Notes: generated by a model not told the origin, from the letters alone. A DNA stretch of 64,000 bases from JAPOXR01 sp965221935 (GCA_965221935.1 CBDCSZ010000048.1:62001-126000); one strand, 5' to 3'. Positions 8,592-16,891 are shown, numbered from the stretch's first letter. Numbers and translations: made by a program.

Positions 8592-9734
8592 TCAAATCAA
8601 ACTTTGGACGATAGAATTGAAAGCGGCCGCCGCCGGGCTCGCCGTTGCGGTCACAGGCAAGCCATCGTCACCGGAATGACCTATTGCCGGATCAAACGGA
8701 ATTTCACCCAGGAATGGAATTCCGGACGCTTCCGCTTCGCGCAGCACCCCGCCCCGCCCAAACAGATAAGTCGGGTGTCCGCATCCTGAGCAGAAATGGT
8801 GTGACATATTCTCGACGAGGCCAAGAACCGGTGTGTTGAGTTTATTAAACATCGCGATGGCCCGTCTCGCGTCCGCCAATGCGACGTTCTGCGGCGTGCA
8901 GACAACGATCGCGCCGGTCAATTCAAACCGCTGACAGAGGGTGAGCTGAACATCGCCGGTCCCCGGCGGCAGATCGACAATGAGTTGATCCAAATCGCCC
9001 CACTGAACCTGCTGCAGCATCTGCTGAAGCGCGCCCATCAGCATCGGACCACGCCAGATCACGGCCTCGTCCTGAGGCAACAGCAAACCAATCGACATCA
9101 TTTTGACGCCGTGCGCCGTCAACGGACAGATTGTTTTGCCATCCGGAGACGCCGGCCGCTGGCTGACACCCATCATCATTGGCAGTGAAGGGCCGTGAAT
9201 GTCGGCGTCGAGCAGTCCCACATTTGCGCCCAGCCTGGCAAAGGCGACCGCGAGGTTTGCCGCCACCGTTGACTTGCCAACACCTCCCTTGCCCGACGCG
9301 ACAGCAATGATCCGGTCCACCCCTTCCAGTTTTTCGACACCCCGTCCGGGCGAAGGATGGCGTCCAATTCTCAGATCCGGCGGTTCTCCACCGCCTTTCC
9401 CTGCGCTGTGCGCGGTCATGACCACCGAGACCGAGTCGATTCCCGGCAGATTCTTCAGCAACTCTTCCGCCGCCGCCCGAACCGGCTCCATCCGCCGTCC
9501 AAGCTCTTCCGGCACCTCCAGGACAAAGCTGACCCTTCCAGCGTCAACGCTGAGAGCCTTGACCATATCCAGCGACACAATGTCGCCTCCCTCCGGCAAT
9601 CCGACGCGCCGGAGTTCATCGATTATCTTTTCCCGGGTGACTGGCAGTTTCTTTTTCCTGCATGGCGAGCCGACACTGTGCGTTTCCGCATACAAAACTC
9701 CTCGGCGGGCCGAAAGCGCCGAGATACCGCCCAA
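8592..9734 (-). CDS. mrp: Mrp/ApbC family iron-sulfur cluster carrier ATPase
   Basis: This protein binds and delivers Fe-S clusters using a deviant Walker A ATPase. An N-terminal MIP18/DUF59 domain (LPEGGDIVSLDMV) is followed by the P-loop GKGGVGKSTVAANLA, the Walker B-like LLDADIHGPSLP, VDLPPGTGD, and a C-terminal metal-binding CSGC pair. The start is unresolved. The family normally begins around VTREKI (codon at about 9641), and no good in-frame start precedes it. An ATG at 9691 with an ideal GAGGAG ribosome site lies one frame off, and one missing A in the run at 9652-9656 would join it to the gene. Coordinates give the longest open frame, which begins with TTG. Confidence 0.85.
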   Translation of the reverse strand: MGGISALSARRGVLYAETHSVGSPCRKKKLPVTREKIIDELRRVGLPEGGDIVSLDMVKALSVDAGRVSFVLEVPEELGRRMEPVRAAAEELLKNLPGIDSVSVVMTAHSAGKGGGEPPDLRIGRHPSPGRGVEKLEGVDRIIAVASGKGGVGKSTVAANLAVAFARLGANVGLLDADIHGPSLPMMMGVSQRPASPDGKTICPLTAHGVKMMSIGLLLPQDEAVIWRGPMLMGALQQMLQQVQWGDLDQLIVDLPPGTGDVQLTLCQRFELTGAIVVCTPQNVALADARRAIAMFNKLNTPVLGLVENMSHHFCSGCGHPTYLFGRGGVLREAEASGIPFLGEIPFDPAIGHSGDDGLPVTATASPAAAAFNSIVQSLI

Positions 9735-9877
9735 TCACTCCGCCCTGGAGTGGTGCAATTGCGTCTGCGGCATAACGGCATTGCAAATACTGCCGTTGCC
9801 GCAGTCGAACCAAAGCCAAATATTGCGGTCAAGAGCAACGCCGTTGCCCGATACATCTGTCAAGAAGGACCAAAGAC

Positions 9878-10099
9878 ATGACGACCATGACAATTTCCGC
9901 CGCACGGCAAAACTGGGTCTTCACCGCAATTCGTGACTGGACCAGGTCGGCGATCACGAACTGGCGCGTGGCGGCGAATTTCCGCAGAACTGCTGCGGAG
10001 CTCAACGCGCTTTCCGATCGCGAACTTGCTGACATCGGCATCACCCGCGATCAGATCACCTCAGTCGCCTTCAGCGCCTCGTTTGATCAGGAAGACTGA
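9878..10099 (+). CDS. DUF1127 domain small protein
   Basis: This 73-residue protein has the DUF1127 signature LSDRELADIGITRDQI in its C-terminal half, an Arg-rich patch and no membrane segment. Small DUF1127 proteins of alphaproteobacteria have been linked to RNA turnover and to phosphate and carbon metabolism, but this member has no specific evidence of role. An AAGGA ribosome site stands 8 bp before the ATG at 9878. It stands alone on the plus strand, with the transposon target site about 60 bp after its stop. Confidence 0.85.
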   Translation: MTTMTISAARQNWVFTAIRDWTRSAITNWRVAANFRRTAAELNALSDRELADIGITRDQITSVAFSASFDQED

Positions 10100-10358
10100 T
10101 GCGCAGCGAGCGGCGAATTCCCAACTGCCATGAGAAGCGATCTGCTCGCCGGCGTAAATCAAAGGGGAATAATATACTTGACTGAAAACCCTCGTCCCTG
10201 ACAGAGGGACATGTCCCGGCTTCGGTCTCCGGTTTGTCCCTTGTCACCACCGGCCGCAGGAGCGCGCGGCCCACCATTTCCGGCGTTGCGCCCGCGTAGC
10301 GGGGGTTCAGAGCCTCGATCGCGTATTTCGGATTCTGCTTCTCACGACCTTCGTTCAT
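10071..10358 (-). CDS. Small ORF at the left end of the transposon, reading through the terminal repeat
   Basis: The frame is 95 codons, with a strong GGAGGG ribosome site 4-5 bp before its ATG at 10358. The first 60 or so residues (starting MNEGREKQNPKYAIEALNPR) lie inside the element and look like a genuine small protein, with a GATPEMVGRALLRP segment. The frame then reads through the inverted repeat (EGFQSSILFP) and takes its last 30 or so residues from host DNA. The start overlaps the end of the endonuclease frame by 17 bp, so it looks like the fourth operon member. I do not recognise the family; a partner of the upstream enzymes is only a guess. Confidence 0.5.
   Translation of the reverse strand: MNEGREKQNPKYAIEALNPRYAGATPEMVGRALLRPVVTRDKPETEAGTCPSVRDEGFQSSILFPFDLRRRADRFSWQLGIRRSLRISLPDQTRR
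10157..10164. repeat. Left target-site duplication of the IS1595-like element
   Basis: AATCAAAG here is identical to 12862-12869 on the other side of the element. An 8-bp duplication is the length made by IS1595-family transposases. Confidence 0.9.
10165..10192 (+). repeat. Left terminal inverted repeat of the IS1595-like element
   Basis: It starts GGGAATAATATACTTGACTG and continues to 10192. It matches the reverse complement of 12834-12861 at 26 of 28 positions, and the inner 19 bases are identical. Confidence 0.92.
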
Positions 10359-10952
10359 GGTTCCCTCCGATTTCAGGATTTCGCTCTACCACCCGTTCTG
10401 TCAACTGGTCGAAAAACCATTCATATCCGGCGAATCTGCGATCCTTGGACCGCTGGTAAAATCGTCCTCAACAACGACCGAAGCTTCCACCATTCCCGCT
10501 GCCCAAGCTGGCGCATCCCGTCCAGACAAACGGTCAATCGTCTACCGGAAGAAGTCCACCCATCTGGTTCCATCTGGTCGCAACTTGCTGGCCGAAACGT
10601 CGAAGATCATTATGTGTCCTGTGACGATTTCCGGAGACCATAGCTGCACATTTGCCATTTCTCCCATCAGGTCATCGGCCCTGTTAGGGACAGTTCCGGG
10701 AATGTTCTTCAGGAGAGATTTCAAGCTGATTCCGAGTCTGATCTTGCCATGTTCCGGCCACGCAACATCCCAGTTCTTTGTTCTGCCGATACCCGGAATC
10801 GGGACTTCCTTGGCTGCACCTGCAGGCTCACGCCTCGTCAGCTCCTGAACGCAGTAGTCAGCCAACACATCAAGACGCTTTGTCAATGTGTGACGTTTCT
10901 CGTTGACTGTCAGCCTGTAGAGACTGTCAACAGCATCCTGAAGTACAATCAT
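10342..10952 (-). pseudogene. Candidate restriction endonuclease (PD-(D/E)xK-like), interrupted
   Basis: The first 136 codons run from the ATG at 10952 to an in-frame TAG at 10542-10544. The same frame continues as protein-like sequence (TIDRLSGRDAPAWAAGMV) until an A5 run at 10412-10416, where a one-base shift leads to FFDQLTERVVERNPEI and a stop at 10342. The repaired protein would be about 203 residues. NWDVAW followed 15 residues later by ISLKS resembles the D...(E/S)xK core of PD-(D/E)xK nucleases. Its ATG overlaps the methyltransferase stop (ATGA), the usual layout of paired type II restriction-modification genes. The nuclease call rests on this motif and context only. Confidence 0.5.
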
Positions 10953-11870
10953 TCTCCGAGCCGCTTCAAGGCCAGGTCTCTGTAGGTAGGATCGATTTCG
11001 ATTCCGATGCTGTTTCGGCCGGTGTTTCTGGCGACAACCTGTGTTAACGCCGTTCCGGTGAACGGATCCAGGACAGTATCCCCGACTAAACTGAACATCC
11101 TGACAAGGCGCTCGGCCAATTCAACCGGGAACGGAGCTGGATGATTTCGGGTCGAAGCACCCGGAATATCGGTCCATATCTGCCGGAACCATTGGCCATG
11201 ATTGTCAGCAGAGATTACACTCAGGAGCCGGGCCGCGGGACTCGGTGTGCGATACCCTCCGGGCTTCCGCATCATCAGAATGAACTCAATATCGTTCTTG
11301 ACCACGCCATTCGGCTCATATGGCTTGCCGAGGTACGAGCCATTGCCGCCCGACGACTCAGTTTTCATGTTGCTGATCTTGTGCCAGATGATTGGAGCGA
11401 GGTTGTTAAATCCGATTTTGACGCAATGGTTCTGGATCGAGGCATGAAGCGGCACCACAGTGTGCCGTCCGTTGTTCTTTCGTCTTGACAGGCACACGTC
11501 ACCGACCACGCAAACCAGGCGACCCCCGGAACGAGAGCATCAAAGCAGTTTTCCCATACATCCTTCAGGCTATCGAGAAAGTTCCGGTAGTCACCAAGGC
11601 GACCGACTTGACCAGTCGTCTCCGGGTAATACTTGAGACGGTCCAGTTGGGCGGAGATGTGACAACCAGATGGACCGAGCCGGGCGTTAGACGGGTTGTT
11701 CGAGCATCACCTAGAATGTCCTCATGCTCCGTCTTAACCTTGGCAACGAGATTCCGAATGCCCTCAGACGTGGCACTGCACTTGGCCAGTTTCGGGATTG
11801 AGGTCTGATACTTCGAAAACGGGATCGAGCGCAGCTCAGGTGTCAGGACGGACTCAAGTGCCGCGCTCAC
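10949..11870 (-). pseudogene. Beta-class DNA methyltransferase of the transposon, two frameshifts
   Basis: The circularly permuted motif order of beta-class amino-methyltransferases is seen. VTSPPNWT (motif IV, normally SPPYW) comes first, then the target region, then LDPFTGTALTQV (motif I, SAM binding) and GIEID near the C terminus. The start is GTG at 11870, overlapping the transposase stop as GTGA. One-base shifts are needed near 11634-11642 (to continue as KYYPETTGQVGRLG) and at the C5 run 11523-11527 (LVPG to RLVCVVGDV). The repaired length is about 307 residues. The Tyr-to-Asn change in motif IV would also harm catalysis. It would methylate N4 of cytosine or N6 of adenine if repaired. 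Confidence 0.78.
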
Positions 11871-12810
11871 TCCACCAGATCCCGGTACATGATCCGCTTT
11901 CCGGCCATACCGGCAACCACTGTTCCCATCTGATTCATTGTTTTCTCCTCTCTGATGTTGTGACGTCCTGCAAACTCGTGGATGTAGCGATGCAGGTGCT
12001 CCAGGCTGATGTGATAGTAGACGCCGAAATATCCACGCTTCAGCATCACCCAGAAACTTACAATGCCATTCGTGTGCGCCTGGTCCCGGACATGCTCGGA
12101 AACGCTGTGACATACGGTTTCGTGCGGCCGGTCAAGGCCCCTGTAGGCCGCCGCTTCATCGGTGTAGATCATGGCATCGTCCGCGGTGAAATCCATGATA
12201 AATCCTTGTTGTGTTTCTGCGTTGGTTGAATCAACCACTTTGGCCGTGACTTCGTTGCTGGCCCGGTCCCGGGCTCCAACCACCGTCGTCTTGCCCACAG
12301 CACCGCGTCTGGCCCGCAGTTTCTTGCTGCCGTGCTTGTTCTTCTCTTTCCCGCCGAAATAGCTTTCATCCACTTCGACCCGACCTGCGAACACTGCCCC
12401 GGCTTCCCCGGCCCATGCCTCGCGAATGCGGTGCAGCATGAACCAGGCGGTCTTCCGCGTGTCATTGATATCACGGTGCAGCTTCATGCTGGAGACACTC
12501 TTAAGGTTGGTCATTTCGAGATAGATGGCGAATACCCATTTGCGCAGCGGAACCTTCGAACGCTCAAGCGCCGTTCCGATCCGCACGGAGAACGACCTGT
12601 GGCAACCGCTACAGCAGTAGGGGGCAGGCCGGATGTCTCGGCAGCAACCGATGTCTGTGTGCATCCACAGCGCAGGCAATGGCGTCCGCCGTTCCAGACC
12701 AGGTTCTCGAACCACTTCGTGGCGGCGTCCTCATCCGGGAACATGTCGGCCAGTTCCATGATGCTGATGTCTTCACGGTGATACTTGCCGACTGTGCCAT
12801 GACATAACAT
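11867..12810 (-). pseudogene. ISXO2-like (IS1595 family) transposase, one frameshift
   Basis: The N-terminal frame (from ATG 12810) contains ISIMELADMFPDEDAATKWF and the first zinc-ribbon pair CLRCG. After a one-base shift at the G5 run 12620-12624, the second frame gives YCCSGCHRSFSV and then the catalytic domain. VEVDESYFGGK and IYTDEAAAY supply the two Asp, and HTNGIVSFWVMLKRG is the downstream Asn/Lys region of IS1595 transposases. The repaired length is about 313 residues, normal for the family. The site is not a classic slippery heptamer, so programmed frameshifting is unlikely. The stop overlaps the start of the methyltransferase by 4 bp. Confidence 0.88.
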
Positions 12811-12833
12811 ATTGATTTCTATATATTATCTCA

Positions 12834-12861
12834 AGGGTTTTCAGTCAAGTATGTAATTCCC
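12834..12861 (-). repeat. Right terminal inverted repeat of the IS1595-like element
   Basis: It is the reverse complement of 10165-10192 with two mismatches and ends ...ATTCCC at 12861. The transposase start codon lies 24 bp inside its inner edge. Confidence 0.92.
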
Positions 12862-12869
12862 AATCAAAG
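12862..12869. repeat. Right target-site duplication of the IS1595-like element
   Basis: AATCAAAG is identical to 10157-10164. It overlaps the outer base pairs of the uvrD terminator hairpin. Confidence 0.9.
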
Positions 12870-12903
12870 AGGGCCGATCAGCCTTCAGTGCCATCGGCCC
12901 TCT
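12868..12903 (-). terminator. Intrinsic-type terminator of uvrD, split from its tail by the transposon
   Basis: An 11-bp perfect stem, AGAGGGCCGAT (12868-12878) with ATCGGCCCTCT (12893-12903), encloses a 14-base loop that contains part of the uvrD stop region. On the minus strand it is followed by TTGATT and then the transposon end, so the short T-rich tail is the target duplication itself. Confidence 0.7.
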
Positions 12904-15220
12904 GCACATGCCGCGATACGATGTTTTTGCTTCCGGCTTGATCGAATTCGATCTTCAGTTTGTCGTCCGACACGTCAATCACTTCCCCATAGCCGAATTT
13001 GGTGTTGAACACGCGTTCGCCGACTTCGAACTGCGCCGGTTCCGCAACGCTGTTTAAGCGCACCGCAATCGGCGGGCCGGCCCGGTCACGGGCGCGCCTT
13101 TGCATCCTCTGAAAACCCGGTGACGCGTAGCCGCCGCTTCCCGGCCGTGAAGACAGCTGGGATCCGCCGAAATCGGCAAATCGCTCTCTCGACTGAAACC
13201 CGCCGTAAATTCCTGGCGCAGTCAGCACCTCGACATGCGCCGCCGGCAGCTCTTCCACAAACCTCGACGGATGCTGCGCGCTGTTTTCGCCATAGTAGAA
13301 TCGTGTGGCGGCGAACGAGACATAACTGAGGCATTGCGCCCTCGTTAATCCCACATAGGCCAGCCTCCGCTCCTCTTCGAGACCGCGCTGGTGATCTTCC
13401 ACAGCCCGTCGTGAAGGAAAAATATCTTCCTCCCATCCCGGCAGGAACACCACCGGGAATTCCAACCCCTTGGCGCCATGCAGCGTCATGAGCGACACCT
13501 TGCTGCTCTCAGCGTCTTCAAGATTTTCATACACCAGCGCCACGTGCTCGAGGAATCCCTGCAGGTTGTCGAACTCACCCATGCCTTTCACAAGTTCCTT
13601 GAGGTTTTCCAGCCTGCCGGCGCTTTCCGGTGTCTTTTGATTTTTCCACATTTCGGGAAGACCGGATTCATCAAGAATCTTGCCCGCCAAATCGAGCAGC
13701 GGCATTCGGTCCTGCCGCGCCAGCTCCTTCCAATTGGATAGATCGGTCATCAGCTGCCGCAGGTTGGCCGCGGCCCGGGACAGAAACGCGTTCTCACGCA
13801 GCAGCTTCACCGTGGCCGCCGCCATCGCGAGGTTAGAATCGCGGGCCTCAATCTGAATCAGAGCCTGGGCCTTCTCGCCGACACCTCTCTTTGGGGTGTT
13901 CACAATGCGTTCAAAAGCGAGATCGTCGTCCAGCGAAACCGCAAGCCTGAAATAGGCAATCGCGTCTCTGATCTCTTTTCTTTCGTAAAACCGCGGACCG
14001 CCAATCACGCGGTAGGGGAGCCCGAGCGCCAAGAATCGATCTTCGATTTCTCGCATCTGAAACGAGGCTCTGACAAGCACCGCAACTTCGTTAAATTGAT
14101 GGGTTGTCCTGCTTCCCAGGCCGGCGGCAATCGCTTCGATTTCCTGCGCGATCCATCTCGCTTCCGCGCTGGAGTCCATGTGGCCGATGACCCGGACCTT
14201 TTTGCCGCCCTGTCTGTCAGTCCAGAGCGTTTTTCCAAGACGCCCGCGGTTGTTTGCGATCACGGCGCTTGCCGCGGCCAGAATGTGTGACGTCGACCGG
14301 TAGTTTTGCTCCAGCCTCACGATCTTCGCGCCGGGAAAACTGCGTTCAAACTGGAGAATGTTTTCAATCACCGCGCCGCGCCAGCCGTAGATCGACTGGT
14401 CATCGTCGCCGACGCAGCAGATGTTGCCGTGGCCGCCCGCCAGCAGCTTGAGCCAGAGATACTGGGCAGTGTTGGTGTCCTGATATTCGTCAACCAGGAT
14501 ATATTTGAACCTGCGCCGATATTCCTGGAGCAAGTCGTCATGCGAGCGGAATATGTTCGCAACGCGCATGATCAGATCGCCGAAATCAACCGCGTTCAAC
14601 GTGTTCAAGCGTTCCTGGTAGCGTTGGTAAAGCAGCGCCCCTCTCGCATTGAACGCATGTTTGTCCGCTTCCGGAACCTCATCCGGTGACAGGCATTTGT
14701 TCTTCCAGTTTTCGATGACCGCCGCGAGGTGGCGGGCCGGCCATCTCTTTTCGTCAATTCCGTCAGCCTTGATGATCTGTTTCAGGAGACGGAGCTGGTC
14801 GTCCGAATCGAGGATTGTGAATCGGGAATTCAGCCCCGCGGCCTCAGCATGACGGCGCAGAATCCTCACGCAGATCGCGTGAAATGTTCCGAGCCACGGC
14901 AGACTTTCGACCTTGAGACCGGATAGCTGCTCAACCCTTATCCGCATCTCTCCGGCGGCCCGGTTGGTGAATGTCACTGCCAGTATTTCGGAGGGCCACG
15001 CCCGATCGGTGCACAAAAGATGCGCAATCCGGGTGGTGAGCGTGCGGGTTTTGCCGGACCCTGCGCCGGCAAGCACCAAAAGCGGTCCGTCCAAACACTC
15101 GACCGCTTCGCGCTGCTTCGGGTTTAGACCCTCCATATAGAGGGGAACCGCCGGGACAGTGTCACCGGGCGCGACGTATCCTTCCGTCGCCTCCCGCGAA
15201 TCACTCGCTTGCAATTTCAT
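12878..15220 (-). CDS. uvrD: ATP-dependent DNA helicase UvrD/PcrA
   Basis: This is a superfamily 1A 3'-5' helicase for nucleotide-excision and mismatch repair and replication-fork processing. The 780-residue protein has motif I AGAGSGKTRTL, motif Ia TFTNRAAGEM, motif II VDEYQDTN, motif III DDDQSIYGWRGA, motif IV LEQNYRST, motif V TLHGAKGLEFPVVFLPG and motif VI EERRLAYVGLTRA. A C-terminal tail has the VFNTKFGYGEVIDV Tudor-like segment that binds RNA polymerase in PcrA. The ATG at 15220 is used; a GTG at 15247 would add nine residues. The stop lies 16 bp from the transposon, which has not damaged the gene. Confidence 0.96.
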   Translation of the reverse strand: MKLQASDSREATEGYVAPGDTVPAVPLYMEGLNPKQREAVECLDGPLLVLAGAGSGKTRTLTTRIAHLLCTDRAWPSEILAVTFTNRAAGEMRIRVEQLSGLKVESLPWLGTFHAICVRILRRHAEAAGLNSRFTILDSDDQLRLLKQIIKADGIDEKRWPARHLAAVIENWKNKCLSPDEVPEADKHAFNARGALLYQRYQERLNTLNAVDFGDLIMRVANIFRSHDDLLQEYRRRFKYILVDEYQDTNTAQYLWLKLLAGGHGNICCVGDDDQSIYGWRGAVIENILQFERSFPGAKIVRLEQNYRSTSHILAAASAVIANNRGRLGKTLWTDRQGGKKVRVIGHMDSSAEARWIAQEIEAIAAGLGSRTTHQFNEVAVLVRASFQMREIEDRFLALGLPYRVIGGPRFYERKEIRDAIAYFRLAVSLDDDLAFERIVNTPKRGVGEKAQALIQIEARDSNLAMAAATVKLLRENAFLSRAAANLRQLMTDLSNWKELARQDRMPLLDLAGKILDESGLPEMWKNQKTPESAGRLENLKELVKGMGEFDNLQGFLEHVALVYENLEDAESSKVSLMTLHGAKGLEFPVVFLPGWEEDIFPSRRAVEDHQRGLEEERRLAYVGLTRAQCLSYVSFAATRFYYGENSAQHPSRFVEELPAAHVEVLTAPGIYGGFQSRERFADFGGSQLSSRPGSGGYASPGFQRMQRRARDRAGPPIAVRLNSVAEPAQFEVGERVFNTKFGYGEVIDVSDDKLKIEFDQAGSKNIVSRHVQRADGTEG

Positions 15221-15334
15221 ATGTCCAGATAATGCATTTTTTTGCACAATGAAATAGAAAGTTCATATAATGTTCCAATTTACATCCATTTAAGGACCTG
15301 TTCTGCTCGAATCAAACCGCAGCCCACAAACATC

Positions 15335-15938
15335 TTACAGCAAGGCCGGAAGCGTAAGCCAGAAGACCGCAGTCCGCCATAGCCCGATTTCACCCGGTGT
15401 CCATGAAATCGACGAATCAGAGATGGCTCGCGGCTCTGCGCCGCCTCGACCATGTGACCCGGTGCGCCCTTCAAGTTCCATTGCAACCTTTTCAAGCTGC
15501 TTCAGAGTCGTTCCCCACCGTTAACAAACCCCATTTCAGCGGCTTATCGCCGGACCGCTTCATTTGTGTGAAGCACTGTCGCAGCTGCCTGCACTTTCCC
15601 GCCGAAATCCTTAATATTGAAGACCAGCGTGAAGAATCGCTCCTCATTCTGACGCCCGCCGCCCTGCAATGCGTCGGTGAACACGACACGCCGAGCCTCG
15701 CGGACCTCCAGAAAGCGGCCTTCGCCGCCAGAATTGGCATCGATTTCCAGCGCCAGACAAGTTGCGAATCCGCCGCCGGGATGGAACTGGCGCAAACCAT
15801 TTCCCAGGCAGTTCCGGTTGTTTCCATGCCGGCCAGCCGGATTCATTGCTTGCCTTCATCCGCCTGGACCCACTCAGCTCTGTTGCGCGCGGCTGTATTG
15901 ACAGTCTCCTGTTATGACTTCTGTCGGCGCCAGGCATC
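15335..15938 (-). pseudogene. SRPBCC / AHSA1-like domain protein, multiply broken
   Basis: Fragments in three frames line up in order with the AHSA1/CalC-type START-like family. AWKQPELPGKWFAPVP lies near 15830-15880, FHPGGGFATCLALEI near 15760, RVVFTDALQGGGRQNEERFF near 15650, and LHTNEAVRR then AAEMGFVNGG near 15540. Another frame shift leads to LKQLEKVAMELEG near 15480. At least two shifts and two in-frame stops (TAA after AVRR, TGA after GERL) separate them, so no intact product is possible. The parent family is ligand-binding and often stress-related, with no defined substrate. The exact ends are uncertain. Confidence 0.62.
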
Positions 15939-16167
15939 CGAATTGCCCAATGCGATGCATGAAATCATGGCCCGGATAACCAAACAGATCCGCATCGCAT
16001 TGCCGGATCTTCTCATGTGTCCGGCACCGGCTTGCCGCCGGTGTCCGGTGAAGCCAAGACCGGCCGACAACGGGAAATCAAGGATCAAGGCTTCGGAAAC
16101 CGGATCCCACAATTGAAGGGCTGGTGAACGGCACATAAGTTGCATTTCAGCAGAGGAGAATGTCGCA

Positions 16168-16890
16168 GTGCTTGAACCACTTACCAACCCAGCCGTTCTG
16201 GCAAGTTTTTTCACACTGGTGATCCTTGAGATCATTTTGGCAGTCGACAATGTGATCTTCATTTCTATCGCCGCCGAAAAGCTCCCCGTTCATCAGCGGC
16301 GCAACGCGCGTCAGGTTGGCCTTCTGTTGGGCATGGTGATGCGGGTTTTGCTCCTGCTTTCCATCAGCTGGGTTGTCAGCCTGACGCAGCCGTTTGCCAC
16401 AGTCGCCGGGATCGGATTCAGCTGGCGCGATGTCATTCTTCTCGGAGGCGGCCTGTTCTTGATTGTAAAGGCAACGAATGAGATTTTCAGCGAGCTTGAA
16501 GACGTCTCAAAACAGGGACGGAAACAGCTTTCAGCGTTTTGGCCCATCATTGCCCAAATTGTGGTCATAGACGTCGTGTTTTCGCTCGATTCCGTGCTGA
16601 CTGCCGTCGGCATCGCCGAACATGTCGAAGTCATGATTATGGCCATCGTCATTGCCGTTGGCGTGATGATGCTGTTCGCCGAAATCATCGCACGTTTTGT
16701 GGAAGCCCATCCTTCGACCAAGATGCTTGCGCTGGCCTTTCTCATCATGGTTGGATTTGTGCTCGCCGCCGACGGCCTGCACTATCATGTCGAACGCGAA
16801 TTCATATATGCGGCGATGCTGTTTTCATGCGGTGTCGAGGCGCTCAATCTGACGCGCATGCGGCGGCATTCGAGATCCGCCAAGTCCTGA
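16168..16890 (+). CDS. TerC family integral membrane protein
   Basis: The 240-residue protein has about seven hydrophobic segments and the TerC hallmarks ILEIILAVDNVIFISI near the N terminus and VVIDVVFSLDSVLTAVGI in the middle, each with acidic residues inside membrane helices. TerC-family proteins are implicated in tellurite resistance and in manganese export that supports exoenzyme metallation; the substrate of this one is not shown. The start is GTG at 16168 with an AGGAG site 9 bp upstream. A short hairpin follows the stop. Confidence 0.93.
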   Translation: MLEPLTNPAVLASFFTLVILEIILAVDNVIFISIAAEKLPVHQRRNARQVGLLLGMVMRVLLLLSISWVVSLTQPFATVAGIGFSWRDVILLGGGLFLIVKATNEIFSELEDVSKQGRKQLSAFWPIIAQIVVIDVVFSLDSVLTAVGIAEHVEVMIMAIVIAVGVMMLFAEIIARFVEAHPSTKMLALAFLIMVGFVLAADGLHYHVEREFIYAAMLFSCGVEALNLTRMRRHSRSAKS

Positions 16891-16891
16891 A

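Larger units (their letters stand above)
10165..12861 (-). mobile_element. IS1595-family-like transposon carrying a methyltransferase/endonuclease-like cassette
   Basis: The element is 2,697 bp long, bounded by 28-bp imperfect inverted repeats beginning GGGAAT and flanked by perfect 8-bp duplications AATCAAAG. It encodes an ISXO2-type transposase at its right end, reading leftward. Downstream are a beta-class DNA methyltransferase, a candidate PD-(D/E)xK-like endonuclease and a small ORF, joined by 4-bp and 17-bp overlaps. IS1595 elements are known to vary in size and some carry passenger genes. Here at least four single-base shifts and one in-frame amber interrupt the genes, so this copy is probably not autonomous as written. 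It sits in the U-tract region of the uvrD terminator. Confidence 0.93.

Noticed and set aside
11565..12113. Extended N terminus for the transposon methyltransferase reaching into the transposase gene
   Set aside because: The upstream part of that frame overlaps conserved transposase sequence and has no methyltransferase similarity; the GTG at 11870 with a GTGA overlap is the better start.
12612..12632. Programmed frameshifting in the transposase
   Set aside because: The G5/C5 run does not form an X-XXY-YYZ slippery site in the reading frame, and IS1595 transposases are normally encoded in one frame.
15397..16116. A 239-codon open frame on the plus strand between uvrD and terC
   Set aside because: It has no family similarity; the opposite strand carries SRPBCC fragments, so the frame is a shadow of the decayed gene.
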